Assembly (NCBI GenBank): GCA_963805505.1
Contig: CAWDUP010000002.1
Span: 620,001 to 684,000, forward strand
Source of the DNA: JANPBY01 sp963805505
GTDB lineage: Bacteria; Actinomycetota; Actinomycetes; DATJPE01
Length of the DNA stretch: 64,000 nt
Reading direction: 5' to 3'
The notes under the pieces: model-generated
What the model was told of the DNA's origin: nothing
What the model saw: the letters and a program-made list of their open reading frames with translations, nothing else
Databases searched by the model: none
Position numbers and translations under genes: made by a program
Part shown: positions 1-7,938 of the stretch, one piece after another
Layout of the letters: every line of letters starts with the position of its first letter
Numbering within the stretch: position 1 is the stretch's first letter

Positions 1-138
1 TACCTGTTCCAGTGGTCGCTGTTGAAGATCGTGGGTGTCGCGGCCGCCGGCACGGTCCCCCTAGCCGTCTTCTTCGTCGAGCCCCGGGTCGTGAGGAGCC
101 ACCGAGAGGCTGCGGCTGCGGCCGCGCTCGATGCGTAG
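1..138 (+). CDS. DUF3817 family membrane protein, C-terminal fragment
   Basis: Open reading frame entering from the left edge in frame 1, with 45 codons before TAG at 136-138. It encodes a hydrophobic stretch (LLKIVGVAAAGTVPLAVFF) followed by a charged, Ala-rich tail (VEPRVVRSHRE, then an Ala run). The AGTVP...FFVE pattern resembles the last membrane helix and C-terminus of DUF3817 integral membrane proteins of actinobacteria. This is recalled family knowledge, not a search result. Function of the family is unknown. Its last 78 nt overlap the 3' end of the convergent SURF1 gene. The rest of the gene lies outside the window. Confidence 0.6.
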   Translation, partial: YLFQWSLLKIVGVAAAGTVPLAVFFVEPRVVRSHREAAAAAALDA

Positions 139-906
139 AGCCTGCCACCACATCCAGACACCGACCAGGGCGAAGAACCACCACTCCATGGCGTAGGAGA
201 GGCTCTGCAACGACCAGGGCGCCGTGGGTACGGCCTGGGGGACGGGCAGGGGCGTGAGCCCAGCCGACCCCTCCGGGGTCTGCTCCACCAGCCCCACGTA
301 GCCGTCGATCACCGGGTAGGGCACCAACCCGGCGATCCGGGCTGCCGACACCGAGGCCACTTGACCCGGGCCGAGACGCAAGGGATCGACAGTGGCCGCA
401 CTGAGCGGCTCGGAGGGCACCAGCCAGCCAAGGACCGAGACGGGTGCGTCCGCGGCGGGAGGAGCCGGCGTCCCGGCCGGCACCCACCCGCGCACGACGA
501 GGGCAGCCGATCCGGAGGCGAGCCGCAACGGCGTGACCACATAGGAGCCGGTGTTCCCGTCCTGCACCCGTCCAGGCACGAGCAGCTGATGCTCACCGTC
601 ATAGCGCCCAGCCGCACGGACAGCCGCCGGCGGCGAGCCGGCCGGGACGCGGCCGTCCGCCGGCACCGCGCTCGCAAGCGGAGCAGCGGGTCGATCCATG
701 GTGCCGACGACGACCGTCGGTCGGTCGCGGGTTCGGGCTCGATCGAACTGCCAGGCGCCGAGCCCGACGCACACCAAGACAGCCAGCACGGCGATCGCCG
801 TAGTGCCCCACCACCGTGGCGTGCGCCAGGGACTCAGGGCAGACGCCGTGCCGTCGGCGGACTCTGGAGCAGAGCCCGGACGAACCTCAGCGGGTCCGGA
901 CGCCAT
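61..906 (-). CDS. SURF1 family cytochrome oxidase biogenesis protein
   Basis: 281 aa. It has the SURF1 layout: an N-terminal transmembrane helix (about residues 34-53) ending in GAWQFDRAR, a roughly 180-residue extracytoplasmic domain, and a second helix near the C-terminus (about 243-257, WWFFALVGVWMWW). SURF1 proteins help assemble haem-copper cytochrome c oxidase in the membrane. The WQ after helix 1 and the VRGWVP segment fit the family. ATG start at 906; the ribosome site is weak. The C-terminus is read through 78 nt antisense to the convergent DUF3817 gene, an unusually long tail-to-tail overlap. No oxidase subunit genes are in the window. Confidence 0.88.
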   Translation of the reverse strand: MASGPAEVRPGSAPESADGTASALSPWRTPRWWGTTAIAVLAVLVCVGLGAWQFDRARTRDRPTVVVGTMDRPAAPLASAVPADGRVPAGSPPAAVRAAGRYDGEHQLLVPGRVQDGNTGSYVVTPLRLASGSAALVVRGWVPAGTPAPPAADAPVSVLGWLVPSEPLSAATVDPLRLGPGQVASVSAARIAGLVPYPVIDGYVGLVEQTPEGSAGLTPLPVPQAVPTAPWSLQSLSYAMEWWFFALVGVWMWWQALRIERGRSRSLSVAPHDPGLDEEDG

Positions 907-941
907 GGGCCAACGGTACGTCGGTCCCCGGCGTCAGACCG

Positions 942-1265
942 TCAGAGACCGAGCGCCTTCGCCTTGGCGGCGGCGAACTCCTCGTCAGTGAGGATGCCCT
1001 GGCTGTGCAGCTCACCGAGCTCCTTGAGCTTGGCCATCGTGGGGTCCTCGGCCGGCTGGGGCGGAGCAACGGGCGCCGCGGCGGCCATCTGCTGCTGGTA
1101 GGCCATCTGCTGCTGCTGCTGCTCGTAGGCCTGAGCCTGAGCCTTCTCATCAGCCTTGCCCTGCTGACGGCGGTTGACCGCGCCTGCGGTGGCCGAGGCC
1201 GTACCCGCGATGACGGCCGTGCGGGCCACGGTTCCAACGAGTCCTGGGCGTCCCATGCGTCGCAT
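942..1265 (-). CDS. SHOCT domain protein
   Basis: 107 aa. A short N-terminal Ala/Gly/Thr-rich hydrophobic segment (about 8-30) is followed by a Gln-rich, probably helical linker (about 34-70). The C-terminal SHOCT motif is roughly 78-107: KLKELGELHSQGILTDEEF followed by AAKAKAL. SHOCT is a short C-terminal oligomerisation-type domain found in many small bacterial proteins; the function here is unknown. The start at 1265 has GGAG about 8 nt upstream. It lies 17 nt downstream of the DUF6325 gene, so the two probably form one operon. Confidence 0.85.
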   Translation of the reverse strand: MRRMGRPGLVGTVARTAVIAGTASATAGAVNRRQQGKADEKAQAQAYEQQQQQMAYQQQMAAAAPVAPPQPAEDPTMAKLKELGELHSQGILTDEEFAAAKAKALGL

Positions 1266-1282
1266 GCTGGTTTCTCCTCGGT

Positions 1283-1693
1283 CTAGACGTCGGCGCCGAC
1301 GTAGGCCGCTGCGGCCTCCGCGACGTCGTAGGGGATGGTGAGCCGGAAGGCGACCTCGCCACCGGCGGCGCCAACCGCGTGGGCGAAGGACTTGGCCCAG
1401 GTCTGCTCGTAGACGATGACAGCCGCGCAGGTTTCGGGAGCGAGACCCTCACCGATCGTCGCGACGTCATCCGCCGAGACGAGGTCGAGGCGCTCACTGA
1501 GGTCGAGGCCGTCGATCCCGGCGTCGAACTCGTCGACGGAGATCTCTCCTGCCGCGTTCTTGCGGACGACGAGCAGATCGATCACCGTCACCGCGCCCGT
1601 GGCGACGACGCCGAGGAACTCAGCGACGACCTTCGGGTCGACGTACTCCTCGGGGAAGGCGATCGCGATGAGCTCAACCGGACCCAGGGTCAT
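1283..1693 (-). CDS. DUF6325 family protein
   Basis: 136 aa, acidic and soluble. It begins MTLGPVELIAIAFPEE and contains the VIDLLVVRKNAAGEI strand and an acidic middle part. This looks like the DUF6325 family, often found beside SHOCT-domain genes in actinobacteria (recalled, not searched). No catalytic motif is visible. GGAGA lies 4 nt before the ATG. It is first in a two-gene operon with the SHOCT protein and divergent from the glucosidase. The region between 1694 and about 1879 probably carries both promoters, but I see no convincing boxes there. Confidence 0.75.
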   Translation of the reverse strand: MTLGPVELIAIAFPEEYVDPKVVAEFLGVVATGAVTVIDLLVVRKNAAGEISVDEFDAGIDGLDLSERLDLVSADDVATIGEGLAPETCAAVIVYEQTWAKSFAHAVGAAGGEVAFRLTIPYDVAEAAAAYVGADV

Positions 1694-1879
1694 GTTCTCT
1701 CCAATGGCGGGCGACGGACCGTCCGGCCGTCAACGTTGCTGACACAGGCCACGCCGACTCTAGGCGATGCCGACGCCGTTCGCACCAGGCCCCGGAGAAG
1801 TGCTGGCGCGACGCTGGCTCGCCAGGCAGGCTGCGCGGTGGGCGGCGCCACCCGAGCGCCCCGACCTGATGGAGACATC

Positions 1880-4603
1880 GTGCCGCCTGAGGCCAGCACT
1901 CCCGGAGCCGAGAACCAGCGGATGGCAACCGTCGGGCACCCCGAGGCCAGCCTCAGTGAGGCAGGGCCGTGGTGGGAGTGGGGTCCCTACCTGTCGGAGC
2001 GCGCCTGGGGAACGGTTCGTGAGGACTACAGCGCCGATGGTGACGCCTGGAGCTACTTCCCCCACGAGCAGGCTCGCTCCCGGGCGTACCGCTGGAACGA
2101 GGACGGACTCGCCGGGCTGTCCACGTTGCGTCAAGACCTCTGCTTCGCCCTCGCCTTCTGGAACGGCGCCGACCCGATCATCAAGGAGCGCATCTTCGGT
2201 CTGGGCGGTCCGGAGGGGAACCATGGCGAGGACGCCAAGGAGTACTGGTGGTATCTGGAGGCAACCCCGAGCCACGCCTATCTGAAGTGGCGCTACCACT
2301 ATCCGCAGCGCGCTTTCCCTTACGCCGACCTCGTCGAGGAGAACGCCCGCCGGGACCGCAGCCAACCGGAATACGAGCTGATCGACACCGGGATCTTCGA
2401 TGACGACCGCTACTGGCGGATCGAGGCGACGTACGCCAAGGCCGCCCCGACCGATCTCTACCTGCAGATCCGGGTCACCAACGAAGGACCTGATCGCGCG
2501 ACCCTGCACGTGCTCCCACACCTGTGGTTTCGCGACACCTGGTCGTGGGGTGACCGCCACGAACGACCCGTCCTCCGCCGTGACCCTGCTCTGGGCGATG
2601 CCATCGTCGCCGAGCATTCGAGGGCGGGGGTCTACCGTCTGGACGGCGCTTCCGCGCCGGACGGGACGGCGCCGCAGGCACTGTTCTGCGACAACGCGAC
2701 CAATACTCGGCTCCTGTTCGGCGACGCAGCCGGTCCGACGTTCCCCAAGGACGGCATCAACGACCACGTCGTGCGCGGTGCGGCCACCGTCAACCCGGAC
2801 GAGTCGGGCACCAAGGCCGCCTGGTGGTACCAGCTGGATGTGGCACCTGGGGAGACCCAGGAGCTGCGGCTTCGCCTGTGGTCGCCGACCGACGAGGCAC
2901 CCGGTGCTCGCTCCTGGGCCGGCCCGAACTTCGACGCGGTCCTGGCCGCCCGCGCCAAGGAGGCCGACGACTACTACGCCGAGCTGGTCCCCACCGACGC
3001 GAGCCCCGCGGAGGTCGCCATCGTGCGGCAGGCCATGGCCGGTCTGGTGTGGGGCAAGCAGTTCTACCGCTATGACGTGCCTTTGTGGTTGGACGGCGAC
3101 CCTGGTGAACCGCCGCCGCCGAAGTCCCATACGCATGGGCGGAACAGCGGGTGGCGGCACTTCGACGCCTACGACATCCTCTCGATGCCCGACCCGTGGG
3201 AATACCCGTGGTTCGCCGCTTGGGACCTCGGCTTCCAGGCCGTCACCCTCGCCCACATCGCGCCGGCCTTTGCGAAGTACCAGCTGCTGCTCATGTGTCG
3301 CGAGTGGTTCATGCACCCCAACGGTGCCCTGCCCGCCTACGAGTGGGCCTTCGACGACGTCAACCCGCCAGTCCACGCCTGGGCAGCCCTCGAGGTCTTC
3401 CACATCGACGGGTCGCAGGACTACGACTTCCTCGAGCGGGTCTTCCAGAAGCTGTTGATGAACTTCACCTGGTGGGTCAACCGCGTGGATCCCGAGGGCA
3501 ACAACGTCTTCGAAGGCGGCTTTCTCGGGCTGGACAACATCGGCGCGGTCGACCGCTCCCATCTCCCCCCCGGTGTGCGTCTGGACCAGACCGACGGAAC
3601 AGCCTGGATGGCGTTCTACGCCTTGACGATGCTGCGAATTGCCCTCTACCTCAACGAACGTGACGCGGTCTATGAGGATCTGGTGACCAAGTTCTTCGAA
3701 CACTTCGTGATGATCACCGACGGGATCAACGACTCCGGCCTGTGGAATGCCGCCGATGGCTTCTTCTACGACCAGCTCGTCGAGGCGGACGGGACGGTCA
3801 CTCCGCTGCGGGTGAAGTCTCTGGTCGGCGTCATTCCAGTGCTCGCAGCGATCGCCGTGCCGACCGAGGCGACCCAGCCGGGGACTCGGCTGCGCAAGCG
3901 GTTTGCCGACTTCTTGTCCCGGCGAGGAGTCACCGAGGACTCGCTGGACACCTGTGGCTTCCTCCAACGAATCCCCGGCCGGGACAGCGTCATGCTCAGC
4001 ACGGTCGACCCCCAGCGCCTGCGGCTCGTGCTCGCCGAGCTCCTGGACGAGGACGGCATGCTGTCGCCCTACGGCATCCGCTCGCTGTCCAAACGCCACA
4101 AGGACGAGCCCTTCTCGGTCGAGGTCTCCGGGCAGACGTTCACCGTGGACTACGAGCCGGCCGAGTCGCGGACCGCGATGTACGGCGGAAACTCCAACTG
4201 GCGTGGACCGGTCTGGTTCCCCGTGAACCACCTTGTTGTCGAGGCGCTCGACCGCTACCACGGCTATCTCGGAGCCGAGTTCACCGTGGAGTGCCCGACC
4301 GGCTCCGGTCAGCAGCTGACGTTGGCCGAAGTAGCCGCTGAGCTGCGGAGGCGTCTCGTGTCCTTGTTCGTGCCGGGAGAGGACGGAGTCCCTGCTTACG
4401 CAAACGTCGAGCGATTTCGCAACGACCCCCGCTGGGCTGAGGGCTTGTCGTTCTTCGAGTATTTCGACGGCGATCACGGCTACGGCCTTGGGGCGTCCCA
4501 CCAGACCGGGTGGACGGCGCTGGTGGCTGACCTCATCCTGCGCCGACCTGGAGCAGCAACCGGCCCTGAACCGAGCGGGCATGGAACCGGCCGTCGCGGG
4601 TAG
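1880..4603 (+). CDS. GH63-type (MGH1-like) glucosidase
   Basis: About 907 aa from GTG 1880, which has GGAG 5 nt upstream. An ATG at 1922 is an alternative start with a poorer ribosome site. Signature segments are WGPYLSERAWGTVREDYS near the N-terminus, AFALAFWNG-like strands, GPEGNHGEDAKEYWWY, and the alpha-toroid motifs PWEYPWFAAWDLG and GGNSNWRGPVWFPVNHL. These match the cytoplasmic glucosidase family related to mannosyl-oligosaccharide glucosidase (GH63), which act on alpha-glucosides; the substrate here is unknown. No signal peptide is visible, so it probably acts in the cytoplasm on small glycosides or compatible-solute glycosides. The SSI lipoprotein gene follows 13 nt downstream. Confidence 0.9.
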   Translation: MPPEASTPGAENQRMATVGHPEASLSEAGPWWEWGPYLSERAWGTVREDYSADGDAWSYFPHEQARSRAYRWNEDGLAGLSTLRQDLCFALAFWNGADPIIKERIFGLGGPEGNHGEDAKEYWWYLEATPSHAYLKWRYHYPQRAFPYADLVEENARRDRSQPEYELIDTGIFDDDRYWRIEATYAKAAPTDLYLQIRVTNEGPDRATLHVLPHLWFRDTWSWGDRHERPVLRRDPALGDAIVAEHSRAGVYRLDGASAPDGTAPQALFCDNATNTRLLFGDAAGPTFPKDGINDHVVRGAATVNPDESGTKAAWWYQLDVAPGETQELRLRLWSPTDEAPGARSWAGPNFDAVLAARAKEADDYYAELVPTDASPAEVAIVRQAMAGLVWGKQFYRYDVPLWLDGDPGEPPPPKSHTHGRNSGWRHFDAYDILSMPDPWEYPWFAAWDLGFQAVTLAHIAPAFAKYQLLLMCREWFMHPNGALPAYEWAFDDVNPPVHAWAALEVFHIDGSQDYDFLERVFQKLLMNFTWWVNRVDPEGNNVFEGGFLGLDNIGAVDRSHLPPGVRLDQTDGTAWMAFYALTMLRIALYLNERDAVYEDLVTKFFEHFVMITDGINDSGLWNAADGFFYDQLVEADGTVTPLRVKSLVGVIPVLAAIAVPTEATQPGTRLRKRFADFLSRRGVTEDSLDTCGFLQRIPGRDSVMLSTVDPQRLRLVLAELLDEDGMLSPYGIRSLSKRHKDEPFSVEVSGQTFTVDYEPAESRTAMYGGNSNWRGPVWFPVNHLVVEALDRYHGYLGAEFTVECPTGSGQQLTLAEVAAELRRRLVSLFVPGEDGVPAYANVERFRNDPRWAEGLSFFEYFDGDHGYGLGASHQTGWTALVADLILRRPGAATGPEPSGHGTGRRG

Positions 4604-4616
4604 GCGTCGGATCACC

Positions 4617-5078
4617 ATGAGACCCCTCCCCGCCTTCGGGCTGCTCGTCGTCGTCCTCGCCCTCGCCGCGTGCGGGAGCTCGGCAGGGTCAGGTCCGACC
4701 ACGAGCGCCGCGCCGACGGACGGCCCGAGCTCAGGCGCGGGGTCTGGTGGAGACGGCGGCGCCACGTCGTTGACGATCACGGCGAAAGCCTCCGCCGACG
4801 CACCGGCCGACTCGTGGACCCTCACCTGCGACCCTGCTGGCGGCACCCATCCCGACGCCGATGCGGCATGCGCCGCCTTGGCGGCGGCGACCGACCCGTT
4901 CGCTCCAACACCCAGGGATCAAGCCTGCACCGAGATCTACGGCGGCCCGCAGACCGCCACGGTGACGGGAACCTTCAGGGGCCAACCGGTCAACGCCAGC
5001 TTCTCGCGCATCAACGGCTGTGAGATCAACCGGTGGGACTCCCTGACGCCACTGCTGGTTCTCCAGGGTGGCGCCTGA
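4617..5078 (+). CDS. SSI-like serine protease inhibitor lipoprotein
   Basis: 153 aa from ATG 4617; an in-frame ATG at 4581 is possible. The signal peptide ends in lipobox LAAC with the lipid Cys at 19, then comes a Gly/Ser/Thr-rich linker. The C-terminal ~100 residues show the Streptomyces subtilisin inhibitor pattern: four Cys (LTCDP, AACAAL, QACTEIYGGP, NGCE), then a TVTG-FRG strand and FSRINGCEINRW. Family knowledge: SSI proteins are dimeric serine-protease inhibitors whose reactive bond lies just after the third Cys. Here the P1 position aligned to SSI Met73 appears to be Glu. It is predicted to be a membrane-tethered extracytoplasmic inhibitor. Confidence 0.85.
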   Translation: MRPLPAFGLLVVVLALAACGSSAGSGPTTSAAPTDGPSSGAGSGGDGGATSLTITAKASADAPADSWTLTCDPAGGTHPDADAACAALAAATDPFAPTPRDQACTEIYGGPQTATVTGTFRGQPVNASFSRINGCEINRWDSLTPLLVLQGGA

Positions 5079-5099
5079 CCAGCTCGTCAGGAGGCCTCG

Positions 5100-5768
5100 T
5101 CAGTTCGTGGGCGGCGCCCACGGCGCATCAGCCAGGTGCTCGTCCAACCGACCTCCAGGACGGCAGTCCCCGGTGAGGTATGCCTCGGACAGCCGTGGAT
5201 AGACGGTGCGCCAGTACGTCTTCGCCAAGGCCTGCGCCTCGAACGGATCAGCACCCAGCAGGCGGGCGGTCTGGGCATCGCGCTGCATGGCAGCACACTC
5301 GGCCTCGGCCTCGTTGGTCAGGCCTGCCATGTGCATCGACTCATGGCTGAGGATGTGCACCGCGACGATCTGCTCCGGCGGTGGGGCCGCTTTGCTCGAC
5401 CCGAGATAGTCACGCAGCGCAGCGCACTGCTCGTACTTGATCAGCGTCTTTCGTTCGGGCACACCGTCGGGGCCGTACGCGACCCACCCGAGCTCGGAAC
5501 CGACGTCCACGAAGGCACTACCGAACGTCTGGCAGTCCACCTCGACACGCTGGCCGACGAGCACCGACGCCGCTCGCGCCAACGTGCGCTCCTCACGCCA
5601 TCGCAGGATGCCGGGCGTGGCGGCCACCAAGGCGGGGACCACCAGCGCGATGACCGCGACCACGGGAAAGGACTGCTGTCGACCGAGACTGTCATGACGG
5701 CCGAACACCCAACGGGTGATGACCACGGCGGCAGCCGTCAGCAGCCCAATCGCCATCCAGGTGAGCAC
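5100..5768 (-). CDS. Membrane-anchored protein with HExxH zinc-protease-like motif
   Basis: 222 aa from GTG 5768 (GAAGGA 7 nt upstream). Two hydrophobic segments (about 3-22 and 35-51) precede a soluble C-terminal domain. That domain contains HESMH (142-146) followed by GLTNEAEAEC, which gives HExxH plus acidic residues 7-11 positions later that could be a third zinc ligand. Three further Cys are present. The gene family is not recognised. The motif suggests a small membrane-bound metallopeptidase of the gluzincin type, but loss of activity cannot be excluded. It is tail-to-tail with the SSI gene and lies just downstream of dacB on the same strand. Confidence 0.75.
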   Translation of the reverse strand: MLTWMAIGLLTAAAVVITRWVFGRHDSLGRQQSFPVVAVIALVVPALVAATPGILRWREERTLARAASVLVGQRVEVDCQTFGSAFVDVGSELGWVAYGPDGVPERKTLIKYEQCAALRDYLGSSKAAPPPEQIVAVHILSHESMHMAGLTNEAEAECAAMQRDAQTARLLGADPFEAQALAKTYWRTVYPRLSEAYLTGDCRPGGRLDEHLADAPWAPPTN

Positions 5769-5832
5769 GTCGCGGTCCTTCGATCGAGAGCACTTCCCTG
5801 TCTGTATCGGCCGGGGTCGCGTTCGGCTGCAG

Positions 5833-7179
5833 CTACCAGCAGCCGGTCACCGTCGCAGCAAGGCCGTCCATCGCCCGGCGGATCGTCAGGGGGGAGAAGC
5901 GGCTGTACGGCGGGTGGTTGACGATGATCGAGAAGACCCGACGCCGTCCGTCGACGCCCACGGCGACCCCTGACAGCGCCAGCGCTCCGGTGAGCGTCCC
6001 CGTCTTGGCGTGCACGCGGCCGGCGGCGCACGAGCTGGGACGAGTGACATAGCGAGAGGTGTAGGGGCCAAGCGTGCCGCTGCGTCCTGCGACGGGGAGC
6101 CAGCCCTCCACACCCTGCAGTCTCGGGTCCCTGCCGCTGCGAACGAGGGTGAGCAGCTGCGCCAGCGCCCGAGTCGTCAGCCGGTCCGAGCGGCTGAGTC
6201 CAGAACCGTCCTTGAGGACCAGACCCTTGGTGCTGATGCCGTTCTCGACAAGGGTCTGCCGAGCAGCAGCAGCAGCGCCCGCCCACGTCGGTGGGTGCCC
6301 CGTCGCCAAGGCAGTCTGCCGGAACAGGATCTCGGCGACCTGGTTGTCGCTCACCCTCAGCATCACCGACACGGCCTGTCCCACGGTGTGTCCCCCGAGG
6401 CGCGCCAGCCGCGGGCCGTGCGCGCCCCCGCCTCGGCCCTTGGCCGTGGCCTGGATCCCTCTGGCGCGCAGACGTTCAACGAACACCCGGGCTGCCTCCA
6501 GCCCGGAATCGGTGACGCGAACCCCGAGGCGGCCGAGAGCACGAACATGCGTGACCTCGCTGGGGACGTACGAACGAGGCCATCCCGCGGGGAGCGAGGT
6601 GTCGTTGAAGAGGCTGTCGTCGATGAAGACCTTGAGGGTCTTGGGAGTTCCCCCGTCGCGGCTCGCCTTGAGTGCGGTCGCCGTACGCGCCGCCAGAGAG
6701 TCCAGACCTGTCCTCGACAGGAGTGGATCTCCGCCGCCGACCAGGATGACTCCCGAACCCTTGGCCCGGGCCGTCACTTGGGTGCCAAACCGCGCGGTTG
6801 GCCCGAGTGAGGTCAACGCACCGAGTGCAGTCACCAGCTTCATGTTCGAGGCAGGCAACTGGGCCGCGCGCGCCCGGGAGGAGAAGAGCACCTGCTGGCC
6901 ATCCGGTGAGCGCACCTGGATGGCGGTGTCGTGGCCCAACGCCGGATTGGCCAGCCGATGACGCAGCAGCTTCGTGATCGCCAGGTTCAGCTGCGCTGCA
7001 GGAGCGGCCGTCCCCAGCCCTGCATGGCCGCCGTCGGGGGGTGGTATCGCTGCCGCTGGCGTGGCGTTGCCGGCTGCAAGCAGGGACAGGGTCAGGCTCG
7101 CAACCGAGACGCCCATGACGAGCCGCGAACGCGCAGCCCGAACTGATCGGGCCGGACGGGACGAACAGTGGCCTGACAT
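5833..7179 (-). CDS. dacB: D-alanyl-D-alanine carboxypeptidase/endopeptidase (PBP4 type, S13)
   Basis: 448 aa from ATG 7179; a GTG at 7224 has no ribosome site. Signal-peptide-like hydrophobic stretch at about 21-44 ends in Ala-rich sequence. The three penicillin-binding motifs are present: SxxK as SNMK (111-114), SDN (277-279) and KTG (392-394). The large spacing between the first two motifs holds the extra domain typical of peptidase family S13. Acts outside the membrane, trimming D-Ala from peptidoglycan stem peptides or cutting cross-links. Family membership is certain; physiological importance is inferred. Confidence 0.93.
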   Translation of the reverse strand: MSGHCSSRPARSVRAARSRLVMGVSVASLTLSLLAAGNATPAAAIPPPDGGHAGLGTAAPAAQLNLAITKLLRHRLANPALGHDTAIQVRSPDGQQVLFSSRARAAQLPASNMKLVTALGALTSLGPTARFGTQVTARAKGSGVILVGGGDPLLSRTGLDSLAARTATALKASRDGGTPKTLKVFIDDSLFNDTSLPAGWPRSYVPSEVTHVRALGRLGVRVTDSGLEAARVFVERLRARGIQATAKGRGGGAHGPRLARLGGHTVGQAVSVMLRVSDNQVAEILFRQTALATGHPPTWAGAAAAARQTLVENGISTKGLVLKDGSGLSRSDRLTTRALAQLLTLVRSGRDPRLQGVEGWLPVAGRSGTLGPYTSRYVTRPSSCAAGRVHAKTGTLTGALALSGVAVGVDGRRRVFSIIVNHPPYSRFSPLTIRRAMDGLAATVTGCW

Positions 7180-7275
7180 CCGAGCAGTGTCCCCGGGTCT
7201 TACGGTCAAGTCACGTTCGGCCACGCCGGGGACTCACTGATTGCGCACCACGGGTTCGGCCAGCACACTCAGAGC

Positions 7276-7551
7276 ATGCCCACGTTGCGGGAGTCACCGG
7301 CCCAGAGCGCTTCGAGCATCTCAGGCTTCCCTGAGGTCCCAGCGGCCGACCCAGCCGCCGTGCTCGACCCGCACTGGGTCGAGCTTCGAGGCAGTTCGGT
7401 GCTGCCGTCGATCTACATGCCGCCCGCCATGCCAGGACCGCGGCGCGGCTGGCAGCAGGTCATCGCCATCGGCCTGGTCGCCATGTTCCTCGGGGCCACC
7501 GCGGCCGGCGTGTGCCTGACGTACGGGCCGCCGATCCACGGCTTGTGGTAA
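7276..7551 (+). CDS. Small single-pass membrane protein, unknown
   Basis: 91 aa. A Pro/Ser-rich N-terminal half is followed by one clear transmembrane helix (about 63-82, VIAIGLVAMFLGATAAGVCL) and a short GPPIHGLW tail. No family recognised. No strong ribosome site precedes ATG 7276, so the start is uncertain. It is divergent from dacB and convergent with the small gene at 7583-7789. Real coding is likely because of the sharp helix and the absence of a better competing frame. Confidence 0.5.
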   Translation: MPTLRESPAQSASSISGFPEVPAADPAAVLDPHWVELRGSSVLPSIYMPPAMPGPRRGWQQVIAIGLVAMFLGATAAGVCLTYGPPIHGLW

Positions 7552-7582
7552 CCGGACTACCGCTCGGGCAGTAGGGCGGGCG

Positions 7583-7789
7583 TCAGCCTCGGGTGAGGCC
7601 GGCCGAGGGCAGGTGCATCCATCGCCGGAAGCGGCGCGCTGCGGCGCGACCCACCGGGGGATCCGCCACAGCCGAACGCTCCGCGGCCGTCGGCGAAGCC
7701 GACCGGCGCGGAGAACGACGCCGATGTCCGAAATCTCGTTGCAGCTCCTCCATGTGCTGCCAGACCAATGCGGTGACGTATGACTGCAT
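7583..7789 (-). CDS. Small basic protein, unknown
   Basis: 68 aa from ATG 7789, with GGGAG 6-7 nt upstream. The N-terminus MQSYVTALVWQHMEELQRDF is helical, and the rest is Arg-rich (HRRRSPRRS, AARRFRRWMH). Short proteins of this build, starting with an M-x-x-Y-V motif and ending basic, recur in actinobacteria with unknown role. It is divergent from the CGNR regulator and shares its promoter region. A longer frame running to 7996 lacks the good ribosome site and would invade the neighbour. Confidence 0.6.
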   Translation of the reverse strand: MQSYVTALVWQHMEELQRDFGHRRRSPRRSASPTAAERSAVADPPVGRAAARRFRRWMHLPSAGLTRG

Positions 7790-7845
7790 GGCGGTCTCCC
7801 TCGCTGAGGGTGTCTGGGACTCTCCCTTGCCTGACACCAGCAAAC

Positions 7846-7874
7846 AGGTTATGCCGGTGTTGCTTGAAGCGCAA
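7846..7874 (-). promoter_or_regulatory. Candidate promoter of the small basic protein gene
   Basis: On the minus strand, TTGCGC (7874-7869) and TAACCT (7851-7846) lie 17 nt apart, a fair -35/-10 pair with the TAnnnT form common in actinobacteria. It overlaps the divergent promoter of the CGNR gene. Predicted by eye only. Confidence 0.35.
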
Positions 7875-7893
7875 CCACCAATCCGCGTATGCT
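7864..7893 (+). promoter_or_regulatory. Candidate promoter of the CGNR regulator gene
   Basis: TTGAAG (7864-7869) and TATGCT (7888-7893) are separated by 18 nt, close to a housekeeping sigma consensus. The palindrome at 7899-7919 would sit at or just after the start of transcription, a good place for repression. Confidence 0.45.
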
Positions 7894-7898
7894 GGTGT

Positions 7899-7919
7899 TG
7901 TCGGCGGGTGCCGCCGACA
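7899..7919. promoter_or_regulatory. Perfect palindrome, candidate operator
   Basis: TGTCGGCGG, three-base spacer GTG, then CCGCCGACA: a perfect 9+9 inverted repeat. It lies between the candidate -10 box and the ribosome site of the CGNR gene. The likely binder is the CGNR protein itself (autoregulation), but this is inference. Confidence 0.45.
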
Positions 7920-7938
7920 GGTGATGCGAGGAGGGACG

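Noticed and set aside
1760..4846. 1028-aa open frame on the minus strand across the glucosidase gene
   Set aside because: Mirror frame of a strongly supported GH63 gene; residues are Arg/Gly/Val-rich shadow sequence without motifs.
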